64,000 nucleotides of DNA from Marinobacterium sp. Lineage in GTDB: Bacteria > Pseudomonadota > Gammaproteobacteria > Pseudomonadales > Balneatricaceae. The notes under the pieces are model-generated. The model searched no databases. It saw nothing but the letters and a program-made list of their open reading frames with translations, and was not told the DNA's origin. Each line of letters starts with the position of its first letter. Position 1 is the stretch's first letter. The stretch is from positions 1 to 64,000 of the forward strand of contig JAOXSF010000095.1 of NCBI GenBank assembly GCA_025800125.1, read 5' to 3'. Shown piece after piece: positions 44,101-52,370 of the stretch. The translations under genes were made by a program, and so were the position numbers.

Positions 44101-47100
44101 CGAGTTGTGGCTTGTGCATCACCCGTAAGAACTCTGCTTCCAGCAGTGCCAGGTGGTGTTGGTGGTTAACCGGGTTCAGGCGTGCCCAGCGGCGACAGAG
44201 GCGGCGTAGCTGGCGTACCCGTGCCAGCCGTGCTGGCTGTTGCAGAATGGGGGTGTCGGGCAGCAAGGCCAGTAGCACCAGTGCATGGATAATCTGAAAC
44301 AACGGCTCGGTAAATGTACCGGCAATATAGCTCAGGTAGCGCTCTCCCTGCTGGCAATGGTGCAATGCACTTTCATACTGTGCAAACAGATAGCCCAGCA
44401 GAGCTTTGTAGTAGTGGTGCAGGCAGATTGCAGTGCGGTGATTGTTTTGCTGGTGTTCTGCCAGCATCGGTTGTTCCTTGTAGAAACGACCTTCCAGTAA
44501 CCAGGGGGCCTTATTGTGGCCGCGCAGATTATCCAGCGTCTGCAATACAAAATCGGTATAGCGGGTCGATTGCTGCTGGCCGCTCTGCTCCAGCTGCTGG
44601 TAGAAACCTTCGCTCTGTTGCTGTAATTGCTGCAGGTTGTCGGTGCAGGGGAGAGCGTATTGAAACCAGGCAGCCAGGCAGTAGGCGCTCCACTCGCTAT
44701 CGCCCAGACTGCGGGCGCGCTGATGAGCGTCCAGCAGAGTATTCAGTGTCTGTTGCAGTGGCTCTTTCCAGTGCTGGGCATAGGTGCTGAACAGATAAAG
44801 GGTTTGCGGGCAGCGATTGCCCCGGCCGCGTGAGTGTTTGATGTTTAATGCTTCCCGCGCCAGCTGATAACCCGTTTCAGCGTTGCGCCCCTGACTGCAC
44901 AGAATGCCGCCAAACCCGGCCATTGCCCTGGGAGCTTCTTCACTCAGACCGTGGCGTAGTGTCAGTTCCAGTTGATGCGCCATCACCAGCGGGCGCAAGT
45001 CAGAGCTGGAAAACTTCACCGCTGCAAAAATTCGTCCCAGAATACCCAATGCTGCATGGATATGCTTATCGCTCAGTGGCGGTAATTGATGAATCTGGTT
45101 AATGGGTGTGCGCAGTAGCAGGGCGCGTGTTTTTAACAGACTCAGCTGGGTATGCCAGCCGGTTGGGTGGCGGGGTAGCCGGATGCCCAGCAATGCCAGC
45201 ACTGTCAATGCAATCTCCAGCGCCTGTTCAAAGCGATTGCGCGAAACCGCTGCCTGAATACGAATTTCATAAGCGCGAACCCGATCCAGCAGCGCATGCG
45301 CCTGGCTAAGAATCTGGTCTGTCAGTTGCTCCATGACTGTATGGTTATGGTGTAACCAGGCGCTCTGGGCGTGGCAGATATGTAGTTCCAGCGTCATTGC
45401 ATAGTGTTGCTGCCAGGCGTCAGGTGGCAGTAAGTTCATGCCGGTTTCAAAATGATTGGCAGCGTTATCGAAAGCGCCAGTCTGCCAGGCGCGTTTGCCT
45501 GCATTCAGGTTAAGCTGGGCCAGTTGCAGTTTTTCTTGCGTTGTTGTCAGCAGTGTCTGAGCCTGGTTCAGGTGGTAACTCAGCTCAAAGATACGTTGTG
45601 CTTGCTCATGTTCGGTTAACTGTGCCAGTAGTTGGCGGCCAATCTGTAAATGCTGCTGAGTACGACGGGCTGCTGGAATCAGCGACCAGGCGGCACGTTG
45701 TACCCGGTCATGTACAAAGCGGTAACGACCAGGCCCCAGACTTTCGGGCTGACTGAGACGAAAGCTTTCATCCAGTGGAATCAGCAGCCCTTCTTCCAGC
45801 ACCGGCCAGAGTGCAGGAGCCAGTTCTGTCGGGGTGCTGTTGTCGGTCAGTGCCAGCGTCTGCAAGTTGAATGGGCCGCTCAGGCAGGCTGCGCGTTGCA
45901 GTAATAATCTGGCCGGTTCAGGGAGTCGTTGCAAACGGCTGACCATCAGTTCTATCACATTATCAGTGATCTGCTGTTGCTGTATTTGCTGTTCATCCCA
46001 CTGCCAATGGCCACGGTGAAAGCGGATTAGTGTCTGGTCATGCAGGGTGTTCAGAAACTGGTTGAGGAAAAATGGATTACCGCGTGTTTTATGCTGGCAG
46101 ATATGGGCCAGTGCTCGACAGCGGGTCGGGCTGCTATGGAGTGTTTCTGCCAGTAGCTGGGTGATGTCCTGTGATGTCAGCGGCGGAATTTCAATATGTT
46201 GCACTGACTGATTTTGTTGCACCGTTGTCAGCCAGTGATGCAGACTGGCTGGCTGTGTTGGTGTGTGTGCTTTCTGGGTATCAGGTTCCTGACGGTAGCT
46301 GAAAACCAGTAGTAATCGGGGCAGTGTCGGGCTCCGTATCAGCTGTTGCAGTAACTGCAACGAGGCACTGTCAGCCCAGTGTATATCATCCAGAAACAGC
46401 ACCAGCGGTTGATCTGGTGGGCACAGTACCTGTAACAGACTTTCTGTCAGGCGGGCGATCTGTTGTTGTTCTTCAGAAGCGGGGAGGTCAGCCGGTTCTG
46501 GCTGTTCCCCGATAATCAGTACCAGCTCCGGCAATAGTGCCAGTAATCGCTGACCCTGATCACCCAGCTGCCTGTTCAGGCTGTCATGCCAGTGTTGTAA
46601 CTGTTCTGGAGGTTCTGTCAGCAATTGTCGTATCAATGATTGCAGCGCCTGTATCAGCCCGGAATAGGGCCGGTTACGGCGAAAGAATTCAAAGCGACCA
46701 CTGCACAAACGACCATTGAGTTGATGGATCTGCTGACGTATTTCATGGGCCAGTGCGCTTTTACCAATCCCTGCCGGGCCTGAGAGTAACAGGATTCGGG
46801 CATCAGCAGCGAAGGGCTGGCCCTGACAGAATTGCTGTAATTGATGCACGATAGCATCTCGGCCATATAGCTTTTGCGGAATAACAAAGCGACGTGACTG
46901 GTCATGTATGGCAATGCTGAAAGGGGGGACGTGCTGTTGTTGTTGCCACTGTTGCAGGCAGTGGCGAAGGTCATGACTGAGCCCGGCACTGGACTGGTAG
47001 CGCTGGCCCGCATCTTTGGCCAGTAGTTTGATAATAATATCCGACAGTGGCTGAGGCAGTACCGGGTTCTGTTCAATAGGCGGGCGTGGTGCGCGGGCAA

Positions 47101-47776
47101 TATGGTCATGAATCAGCTGTGCCGGTTCATGGCTGGTAAATGGCGGCTGGCCGGTCATCATCCGGTACAGGGTTGCGCCCAGGCCGTAATAGTCACTGCG
47201 ATAGTCAATGGCGCGGTTGATACGGCCGGTCTGTTCTGGTGCCAGCCAGGGCAGGCTGTCTGCGGATAACTGCACGTTGTGCCAGCTGGCCTGTTCCCGT
47301 GGCAGGCGAGTGCTGTGGCGCAGATCAATGAAGGTAATCAGTCCTCTGTCCGGGTCAATCAGAATGCTGTCCGGGCTGATGCGTTTATGGACAATACCGG
47401 CATCGTGTAGTCGTCCCAGCTGTTCGCTTAGGTGCAGCGCCACAGAGAGTAACTGCGGCCATTGCTGGGGGGATATATCATGTAGCCAGCGTGACAATAG
47501 TCGTCCAGGCCGGTGCTGGAACAACAGGATATTACCCTGTTCAACCACTTCACTCAGGGGGTGTAGCAAGGGTAGTGGTGGTGTTTCATTACGTGACTGT
47601 AGTTCGTTCAGTAGTGCCTTTTCATGGGCGAAACGATGGGGCTGATCCGGGTCATCCGGGTGCTGTTGGCACACCAGTAAACGCTGGTTGTTTTCTGTCC
47701 GTTGAGCTTGAAAAAGACTGAAAGAGGGCCGCTGGCAGATCCGTTGCGTAATGCGGATTCCCGGCAGGTTGAGCAT
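41129..47776 (-). CDS. Giant soluble hybrid sensor kinase (kinase-AAA-GAF-PAS-HisKA-HATPase-REC-HPt)
   Basis: A 2215-residue cytoplasmic protein without membrane helices. Order: serine/threonine kinase-like domain (about 1-270), AAA ATPase with Walker A Gly-Pro-Ala-Gly-Ile-Gly-Lys-Ser (near 335), a long TPR-like helical region (about 700-1320), GAF (about 1325-1480), PAS (about 1490-1610), HisKA with His1638, HATPase (Asp-Ser-Gly-Ile-Gly-Ile-Glu near 1828), receiver with Asp1975 and HPt with His2165. The kinase-like domain appears inactive: HKR replaces HRD (Arg132 for Asp) and no VAIK lysine is seen. Its start abuts the regulator stop (TGA-ATG). Two in-frame repeat tracts lie within it. Confidence 0.93.
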   Translation of the reverse strand: MLNLPGIRITQRICQRPSFSLFQAQRTENNQRLLVCQQHPDDPDQPHRFAHEKALLNELQSRNETPPLPLLHPLSEVVEQGNILLFQHRPGRLLSRWLHDISPQQWPQLLSVALHLSEQLGRLHDAGIVHKRISPDSILIDPDRGLITFIDLRHSTRLPREQASWHNVQLSADSLPWLAPEQTGRINRAIDYRSDYYGLGATLYRMMTGQPPFTSHEPAQLIHDHIARAPRPPIEQNPVLPQPLSDIIIKLLAKDAGQRYQSSAGLSHDLRHCLQQWQQQQHVPPFSIAIHDQSRRFVIPQKLYGRDAIVHQLQQFCQGQPFAADARILLLSGPAGIGKSALAHEIRQQIHQLNGRLCSGRFEFFRRNRPYSGLIQALQSLIRQLLTEPPEQLQHWHDSLNRQLGDQGQRLLALLPELVLIIGEQPEPADLPASEEQQQIARLTESLLQVLCPPDQPLVLFLDDIHWADSASLQLLQQLIRSPTLPRLLLVFSYRQEPDTQKAHTPTQPASLHHWLTTVQQNQSVQHIEIPPLTSQDITQLLAETLHSSPTRCRALAHICQHKTRGNPFFLNQFLNTLHDQTLIRFHRGHWQWDEQQIQQQQITDNVIELMVSRLQRLPEPARLLLQRAACLSGPFNLQTLALTDNSTPTELAPALWPVLEEGLLIPLDESFRLSQPESLGPGRYRFVHDRVQRAAWSLIPAARRTQQHLQIGRQLLAQLTEHEQAQRIFELSYHLNQAQTLLTTTQEKLQLAQLNLNAGKRAWQTGAFDNAANHFETGMNLLPPDAWQQHYAMTLELHICHAQSAWLHHNHTVMEQLTDQILSQAHALLDRVRAYEIRIQAAVSRNRFEQALEIALTVLALLGIRLPRHPTGWHTQLSLLKTRALLLRTPINQIHQLPPLSDKHIHAALGILGRIFAAVKFSSSDLRPLVMAHQLELTLRHGLSEEAPRAMAGFGGILCSQGRNAETGYQLAREALNIKHSRGRGNRCPQTLYLFSTYAQHWKEPLQQTLNTLLDAHQRARSLGDSEWSAYCLAAWFQYALPCTDNLQQLQQQSEGFYQQLEQSGQQQSTRYTDFVLQTLDNLRGHNKAPWLLEGRFYKEQPMLAEHQQNNHRTAICLHHYYKALLGYLFAQYESALHHCQQGERYLSYIAGTFTEPLFQIIHALVLLALLPDTPILQQPARLARVRQLRRLCRRWARLNPVNHQHHLALLEAEFLRVMHKPQLAMDAYEQAIQQAHKQGFKLWQALSCTRAGDFYLNWQKTGIGLAYLQDARRCYQHLAAEACLQHLSQQYPQLRSTHHSPSVTTPPSTPRLDNQAFETAAVIRASHAIADEIELERLLGRLMQLALENAGAARALLVLNRQQQLQIEAEASLEEEPHFFQQLPLSDGSEHLPVTLLHYSARTRETVVLSDPGRHEMFMQDPYIRQHQHGSQLCLPIIYHGELSALLYLENHQSRDVFTRERLETLQILAAQAAISLENAKLYQSLKHSEQAFRSLFENAVEGIFRASAQGRFIAVNPALTQLLGYQEPTQFIATINDIASQCFYSRNDQRRFMGLLLRDNQVSGFETRWRRENGSLVDVTISARRVLDEQQQLQYYEGSLTDISERKARQRAVLARQQAEAASEAKSRFLATMSHEIRTPMNGILGMAQLLQKEPLNDNQRQQVDALYRSGQSLLEILNDVLDFTRAEGGHQPLEQQPFLLDDCLLQLQNHLTPQCQTRGLKLIIHQCQNCNQPLLGDRRVLMQILQNLATNAVKFTEQGYIAVRLQLTPVQNPTLTSDNDETVDASVDIDVDIDVDVDIDVDVDVDVDVETSGHTTMRLRAEIEDSGIGIEPSRHEHIFEHFSQADSSITRRYGGTGLGLAICRQLVELQQGQIGFSSQPGQGSLFWFELEYPLSTPSNQAPESTPADTGKPPCNNQTTPLDILLVEDNLINQQVTEGLLQADGHQVTIAEDGYTALSLHADHNFDLVLMDIHLPEMDGIETTRRMRQHPNNQRASTPVIALTAAVTASQRQHYLACGLDAVLEKPLQYSAIANLLAQLVTDAPQDSAGQNKPPSEPTTSHNRSAARRNMQPATGTTETGLIEADVTETDVTETDVTEAKAVEPDTPLLNSELLEQHQRLLGPERFGLLLAQLQQQAEQQLDALQQAASQQNYPALKKHAHTLAGASANFGLLRLHHLCKQLEQSPDDSTTPALLVNCYQQSLSALKRFCQ
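41471..41545. repeat. 15-bp in-frame repeat in the REC-HPt linker of the giant kinase
   Basis: Five 15-bp units near TTCTGTTACATCTGT, encoding Glu-Thr-Asp-Val-Thr pentapeptides on the minus strand. Unit gains or losses keep the frame and change only linker length. Confidence 0.85.
42336..42407. repeat. Hexanucleotide repeat in the HATPase domain of the giant kinase
   Basis: About twelve units of TCTACA/TCTACG/TCTATA, encoding an Asp-Val/Asp-Ile run on the minus strand. It lies between the ATP-domain N box (Asn-Ala-Val-Lys-Phe-Thr) and G1 box (Asp-Ser-Gly-Ile-Gly). Changes in copy number stay in frame. Confidence 0.9.
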
Positions 47777-48490
47777 TCAGTCCAGCTCGCCTGCAAACAT
47801 GTAACCGGCACCATGGGCGGTGAGTATAAAGTGCGGGTCGGCCGGGTTATCACGCAGTTTTCGGCGTAGCCGTCCAATCAGAACATCAACGGAGCGGTCA
47901 TTGGGTGTCCACTCCCGGTCATGGATGGCATCCATCAGCTGGTCCCGTGATAGCACGGTTCCGGCGGCACTGATCAACGCCTGAAACAGTTTGAATTCAC
48001 CTTCAGGCAGGCGTTCGCTACGTTGGTCGGGGGCGTTCAGTAAGCGTTTACTGCTATCCAGAGTCCAGCCCTCAAAGTGCCACATAGGCTGGCGTTGCGG
48101 GTTGGCCTGCTGGCTGTCCTGTACCCGCCAGAGCAGATTTTTTGCCCGCACCATCAACTCTCGTGGGTTAAAGGGTTTGGTGACGTAGTCGTCCGCACCC
48201 AGTTCCAGCCCGACAATGCGGTCAATCTCATCGCCGCTGCTGGTGACCAGAATGATACCCACCTTGCTGACCGCCCGTAGTTCTCGGGTCAGAGTCAGGC
48301 CGTCTTTACCTGGCAGATTAATGTCCAGCAGTACCAGTGAGATATGCTCCTGTTCCACCCGGCTGACCAGATCATCGGCGCGGTCAGTTTCACTGACCTG
48401 ATACCCGGCCTGTTCCAGGTAGCTGGTCAGCAATGAGCGTGAGGCAAAGTCATCTTCAACAATCAAAATGTGAGCGTTGTCGTTGTGCAT
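47777..48490 (-). CDS. TorR-like response regulator of the amine dehydrogenase region
   Basis: A 237-residue OmpR-family regulator. Receiver: Ile-Leu-Ile-Val-Glu-Asp-Asp-Phe, phospho-acceptor in Leu-Leu-Asp-Ile-Asn-Leu-Pro and Lys-Pro-Phe-Asn-Pro-Arg-Glu. Winged helix: Glu-Gly-Glu-Phe-Lys-Leu-Phe, Arg-Ser-Val-Asp-Val-Leu-Ile-Gly-Arg-Leu-Arg-Arg-Lys-Leu. It is similar to the regulator at 29194. Start at 48490 gives a receiver beginning at residue 6. It is coupled to the giant kinase and divergent from qhpA. Probably binds the decamers at 48634 and 41065. Confidence 0.92.
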   Translation of the reverse strand: MHNDNAHILIVEDDFASRSLLTSYLEQAGYQVSETDRADDLVSRVEQEHISLVLLDINLPGKDGLTLTRELRAVSKVGIILVTSSGDEIDRIVGLELGADDYVTKPFNPRELMVRAKNLLWRVQDSQQANPQRQPMWHFEGWTLDSSKRLLNAPDQRSERLPEGEFKLFQALISAAGTVLSRDQLMDAIHDREWTPNDRSVDVLIGRLRRKLRDNPADPHFILTAHGAGYMFAGELD

Positions 48491-48633
48491 GGTGGTGCGG
48501 TCTCTGAAAGGGAATGTCCAGTCTAGCAAAGGGCGAATAGCAGCAGCAAAGCTGAATTATGGCTTTCTGGTGTGGTTGCTTTTGAATATTTGTCTTTACA
48601 AAACAAAAGGTTATTTTGTTTGCCCTGATCAGC

Positions 48634-48673
48634 ATTACATCTGGTTACATCTGTACACAACTCGCTACAAAAG
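48634..48673 (+). promoter_or_regulatory. Four-decamer operator upstream of qhpA
   Basis: Consecutive decamers ATTACATCTG, GTTACATCTG, TACACAACTC and GCTACAAAAG each have ACA at positions 4-6. The array ends 126 bp before the qhpA ATG and lies 143 bp from the divergent regulator start, so it may control both directions. It matches the porin array in order, spacing and orientation relative to the gene. No -24/-12 sigma-54 pair is seen in the 309 bp gap. Confidence 0.75.
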
Positions 48674-48799
48674 CGGAGAATCTTGTTTACAGGCAGCCCT
48701 TAGTCTGACGATGCTGGTTGCTGTGGCTCTTGAGGTGAGACTCAATACCGGTTCACAGCCACGGTAATCACCTGATCATAAAAATAAATCCATGGAGTG

Positions 48800-50395
48800 A
48801 TGGCCTTGAACACAAACCTGAAACGCACCCTGTCCGCTACGGGCACGCTGGCGCTGGCAGGACTGGTGGCAAGCCCGCTGTCGGCACAGACGCTTGACGG
48901 CGCGCAGTTGGTACAGGAGCGTTGTATCTCCTGTCATACCCGTCAGGCAGATGGCACTTTGAGCCGTATTGGTGAGCAGCGTAAAACGCCGGAAGGCTGG
49001 ATGACCACCATCAACCGGATGCAGCATCAACGAGGTTTGCGCCTGAGCGCTGATGAACGCCGCGCCATTATCAAGTATCTGGCGGACAGCCAGGGACTGG
49101 CCCCATCCGAAACCGCCAGTAAGCGTTACCTGCTGGAACAGACCCCGAACATAACTGATGACACACCTGGACAATACGCCGAGATGTGTGCTCGCTGTCA
49201 CTCCGGTGCCCGCTTTGCGTTGCAGCGACGCAGCGAGACCGAGTGGAACCGGCTGGTGCATTTCCATATGGGGCAGTACCCGACATTGGAGTTTCATGCC
49301 CTGTCCCGCGACCGTGCCTGGTTTGAGTTAGCGGTTAATGATGTTGTACCGCAGTTGGCGCGTGACTTCCCATTGCAGACACAGGCCTGGACCGATTGGC
49401 AACAGGCTGAAAAACATAGCCCGGCTGGACGTTGGGTAGTGGCCGGATACCTGCCAGGTAAGGGGGAGTATTCTGCTGTGCTGACCTTGCAGGCGAAAGG
49501 TGATGACCGCTTTGCGTTGTTGCTGACCGGCCAGTTTGCAGATGGTTCTGTACTGGAAGGCAAAGGTGCTGCCGTACTGTATACCGGGTATGAACTGCGC
49601 GCGGGTTTGACAGTCAATGGCCAGAAAATGCGTCAGGTGCTGTCGCTGTCAGAGAATGGCCAGGAGCTGAGCGGGCGTATGTTCCCGAAAGGCGCCACCG
49701 AGATGGGGGGGGAGATCAGTGCTGCACGTAGCCAGGCAGCGGCAGTATTGGCGATCAGCCCGGCGTACATTCGTGAAGGTGAAACGCGCACGGTGACGTT
49801 GACGGGTAGTCAGTTGGATGATCGTCGTATCCGTCTGGACGGTGGTTTGAAGCTGGAGAAAGTAGTGTCCCGCAATGCGACACAGCTGGTCCTGAAGCTG
49901 AGCGCAATGGAAGGCGCAACACCAGGTATGCGTACCATTCAGGCCGGGGCTGCTAAAACCAGGATTGCACTTTACAGCACACTGGCTCGGGTTGGTGTCG
50001 TACCTGCGAATTCCATTGCCCGTATTGGTGGTAATGGTGGCAAGCAGCCGAAGGTTAATGCAGCTTACCGTGCTGTCGGTTATGCGTTAGGAGCTGACGG
50101 TAAGGCAGGGACTGAAGATGATCTGGCGCTGGGCTATATGCCTGCCAGCTGGAGCCTTAAACCGCTGACTGAAGCCGCTGCCCATGATCGTGATCTGGAT
50201 TACGCTGGCACCATTGACGCCCGTGGTGTCTTTACACCCGGTGACGCAGGCCTGAACCCACAACGCAAGATGTCTACCAACAATGTTGGCCACCTGGCGG
50301 TGGTTGGTACGGTGAAAACTGCCCAGCAGGATATGCAGGGCCAGGCCAGTTTGCTGGTGACTGTGCAGGATTTCGTCAAATCTGCGTTGCAGTAA
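48800..50395 (+). CDS. qhpA: Quinohemoprotein amine dehydrogenase, alpha subunit
   Basis: A 531-residue periplasmic diheme subunit. Signal peptide to about residue 29 (Leu-Ser-Ala). Two heme c sites lie in the N-terminal cytochrome domain, Cys-Ile-Ser-Cys-His near residue 42 and Cys-Ala-Arg-Cys-His near residue 130. Beta domains follow (Gly-Lys-Gly-Glu-Tyr, Ile-Ser-Pro-Ala-Tyr-Ile-Arg-Glu-Gly). It accepts electrons from the CTQ subunit during oxidative deamination of primary amines. GGAG is only two bases before the ATG, so a GTG (48797) or the TTG at 48806 may be the real start. Confidence 0.93.
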   Translation: MALNTNLKRTLSATGTLALAGLVASPLSAQTLDGAQLVQERCISCHTRQADGTLSRIGEQRKTPEGWMTTINRMQHQRGLRLSADERRAIIKYLADSQGLAPSETASKRYLLEQTPNITDDTPGQYAEMCARCHSGARFALQRRSETEWNRLVHFHMGQYPTLEFHALSRDRAWFELAVNDVVPQLARDFPLQTQAWTDWQQAEKHSPAGRWVVAGYLPGKGEYSAVLTLQAKGDDRFALLLTGQFADGSVLEGKGAAVLYTGYELRAGLTVNGQKMRQVLSLSENGQELSGRMFPKGATEMGGEISAARSQAAAVLAISPAYIREGETRTVTLTGSQLDDRRIRLDGGLKLEKVVSRNATQLVLKLSAMEGATPGMRTIQAGAAKTRIALYSTLARVGVVPANSIARIGGNGGKQPKVNAAYRAVGYALGADGKAGTEDDLALGYMPASWSLKPLTEAAAHDRDLDYAGTIDARGVFTPGDAGLNPQRKMSTNNVGHLAVVGTVKTAQQDMQGQASLLVTVQDFVKSALQ

Positions 50396-50607
50396 CGGCT
50401 GTATCGGGAAGGTGCAGAGCAGTGAAGGCTCATAGTATTTCTATGCTGTGCTCTGGCCCGGAATGATGAGTGCAATCGGAAACTGATTGCAACTCGAAAC
50501 ACGATAGCAATTGAAATGTGATAGCAATCTTCCGTTGTTCAGCCGGTGTGCCTGGCACTGCGGAGTGCGTTATAACCACCGCCACAATAACAATAATGAG
50601 GTAAACC

Positions 50608-52041
50608 ATGGGGTCTCTGACACTGGTAAAGCCCAACCTGCATCTGGTGGATGTGGATAGCCGTCGCCTGCTGTTTCATGTGCCGTCTGGCAGCCTGTTT
50701 GAGCTGGACCCGGTTGGCCGTGAACTGCTGGAATTGTTTGAACAGCAGGGCCACCTGACGGCGCCTGTACTGCGTCAACACTTTGAGTCGCGGGTGTCTC
50801 CCGGTGAGTTAAAAGAAGCGCTGGAAAGCTTTCAGGAGCTGGAAATTGTGCAGGAAAGCCAGGGAGTGGCTCGTTACAACCCGAAACCCAGACCGGTGAA
50901 GCAGTTCCCACTGACCACAGTGGTGCTGAATGTCAATACGGGCTGCAATCTCAGCTGTACTTACTGCTATAAAGAGGATCTGACGACGCCTTCAAAAGGT
51001 GACCGGATGAGCTTCGAAACGGCGGTTAAGTCTATTGAGATGCTGCTGGCAGAGTCACCGAACCAGCCACGTTATAACGTGGTGTTTTTTGGTGGTGAGC
51101 CGCTCAGCCATATGCCGGTGATTCGTCAGGTGGTTGACTGGTGCGAGCAACGTTTTGCACAGCTAAGTGCTGATGTTGATTTCACTCTCACCACCAATGC
51201 CACCCTGCTGACCCCTGCTCTGATCGATTACTTCAATGACAAGCGCTTTGGTCTGACTGTGTCCATGGATGGCCCGAAAACCATGCATGACAAGAACCGT
51301 ATCACGGTTGGAGGCCAGGGTACTTACGATGTGGTGCGTAAAAAGGTTGGTATGTTGCTGGCGCGTTATAACGCGCGTCCTGTGGGCTGTCGGGTTACGC
51401 TGACCCGTGGCATTACCGATGTGGAAACCATTTTTGACCATCTGCATAACGAGCTGGGGTTCAGTGAAGTCGGGTTTGGCCCGGTAACGTCTGGTGACAT
51501 CAGTGCGTTCAATCTGACAGCAGATGAAATGGTGGAGGTGTTTGCCGGTATGAAACGGCTAGGTCGTCGTTATCTGTCTGCCGCGCTGGAAAACCGCAAC
51601 ACCGGTTTTGGCAATATGCATCAGCTGATGACAGATATCCATGAGGGCAATAAAAAACAGTTGCCCTGTGGTGCTGGCGTTGGGTTGCTGGCCGTGGACA
51701 CCCAGGGGGGAATCAACCTCTGTCATCGGTTTACCGGTTCAGAACTGCCGCTGTTTGGTGATGTTGATAGTGGTATTGATAAACCGGCGTTGGCGCAATT
51801 TGTAGAAACCCGTCTTGACCGCAGCAATACCGGCTGCGAAACCTGCCGCATCCGCAATATCTGTTCGGGTGGTTGCTATCACGAAAGTTACGCGAAATAT
51901 GGCGATGCCAGTGTGCCGTCTTACCACTACTGTGACCTGTTACGGGATTGGGTCGATTTCGGAGTGGAAGTCTACACCCGCATCATGCTGGAAAATTCGG
52001 CGTTTTTTGATCGCCATGTTTCGCCCAGAAGGAGTGCCTGA
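50608..52041 (+). CDS. qhpD: Radical SAM maturase of the amine dehydrogenase gamma subunit
   Basis: A 477-residue radical SAM/SPASM enzyme. The cluster-binding motif is Cys-Asn-Leu-Ser-Cys-Thr-Tyr-Cys (113, 117, 120). Auxiliary-cluster cysteines lie in Leu-Pro-Cys-Gly, Leu-Cys-His-Arg-Phe, Gly-Cys-Glu-Thr-Cys-Arg, Asn-Ile-Cys-Ser-Gly-Gly-Cys and Tyr-His-Tyr-Cys. QhpD forms the thioether crosslinks Cys-to-Glu/Asp in QhpC before export. The first 100 residues probably form the peptide-recognition domain. GAGG precedes the ATG. Order A-D-C-B is the usual qhp order. Confidence 0.94.
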   Translation: MGSLTLVKPNLHLVDVDSRRLLFHVPSGSLFELDPVGRELLELFEQQGHLTAPVLRQHFESRVSPGELKEALESFQELEIVQESQGVARYNPKPRPVKQFPLTTVVLNVNTGCNLSCTYCYKEDLTTPSKGDRMSFETAVKSIEMLLAESPNQPRYNVVFFGGEPLSHMPVIRQVVDWCEQRFAQLSADVDFTLTTNATLLTPALIDYFNDKRFGLTVSMDGPKTMHDKNRITVGGQGTYDVVRKKVGMLLARYNARPVGCRVTLTRGITDVETIFDHLHNELGFSEVGFGPVTSGDISAFNLTADEMVEVFAGMKRLGRRYLSAALENRNTGFGNMHQLMTDIHEGNKKQLPCGAGVGLLAVDTQGGINLCHRFTGSELPLFGDVDSGIDKPALAQFVETRLDRSNTGCETCRIRNICSGGCYHESYAKYGDASVPSYHYCDLLRDWVDFGVEVYTRIMLENSAFFDRHVSPRRSA

Positions 52042-52043
52042 AA

Positions 52044-52367
52044 ATGAAGCACCTGAAATCGTTAAATCGCAAGGCACAGCTGCTGGAGCAGGCTGTGGCA
52101 CAAGGAAAGACCGAAGACGTTGTTGCGATGCAGTCCGTGGTGGGCTGTACCTCCACGAATGACCCAGGCTGGGAAGTTGACCCTTTTGGTGGCTTGGGGT
52201 CGTTGTGTCAGCCAATGGAATCTGATCTGTACGGCTGTGCTGATGCCTGCTGGTGGCCAGCCCAGGTGCCAGACACCATGAATACACATCCGGGCTGGTC
52301 GCAGGATGTTGCCAAAGCCAATGAAGACTGGCGTCAGATTGACAGCATTTTCCCGGAGGAGGACTGA
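52044..52367 (+). CDS. qhpC: Quinohemoprotein amine dehydrogenase, gamma subunit (CTQ)
   Basis: A 107-residue precursor. By comparison with the known gamma subunit, a 28-residue leader is removed after Val-Val-Ala. In precursor numbering the thioether pairs are Cys35-Glu44, Cys55-Asp61 and Cys69-Asp77, and the cysteine tryptophylquinone is formed from Cys65 and Trp71; all of these are present. The subunit holds the catalytic site for amine oxidation. It lies two bases after qhpD and three before qhpB, so expression is tightly coupled. Confidence 0.96.
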   Translation: MKHLKSLNRKAQLLEQAVAQGKTEDVVAMQSVVGCTSTNDPGWEVDPFGGLGSLCQPMESDLYGCADACWWPAQVPDTMNTHPGWSQDVAKANEDWRQIDSIFPEED

Positions 52368-52370
52368 ACC

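Noticed and set aside
50396-50607. Repeated GATAGCAAT between qhpA and qhpD
   Set aside because: Two short copies 16 bp apart with no palindrome or known binding pattern; too little to call a site.
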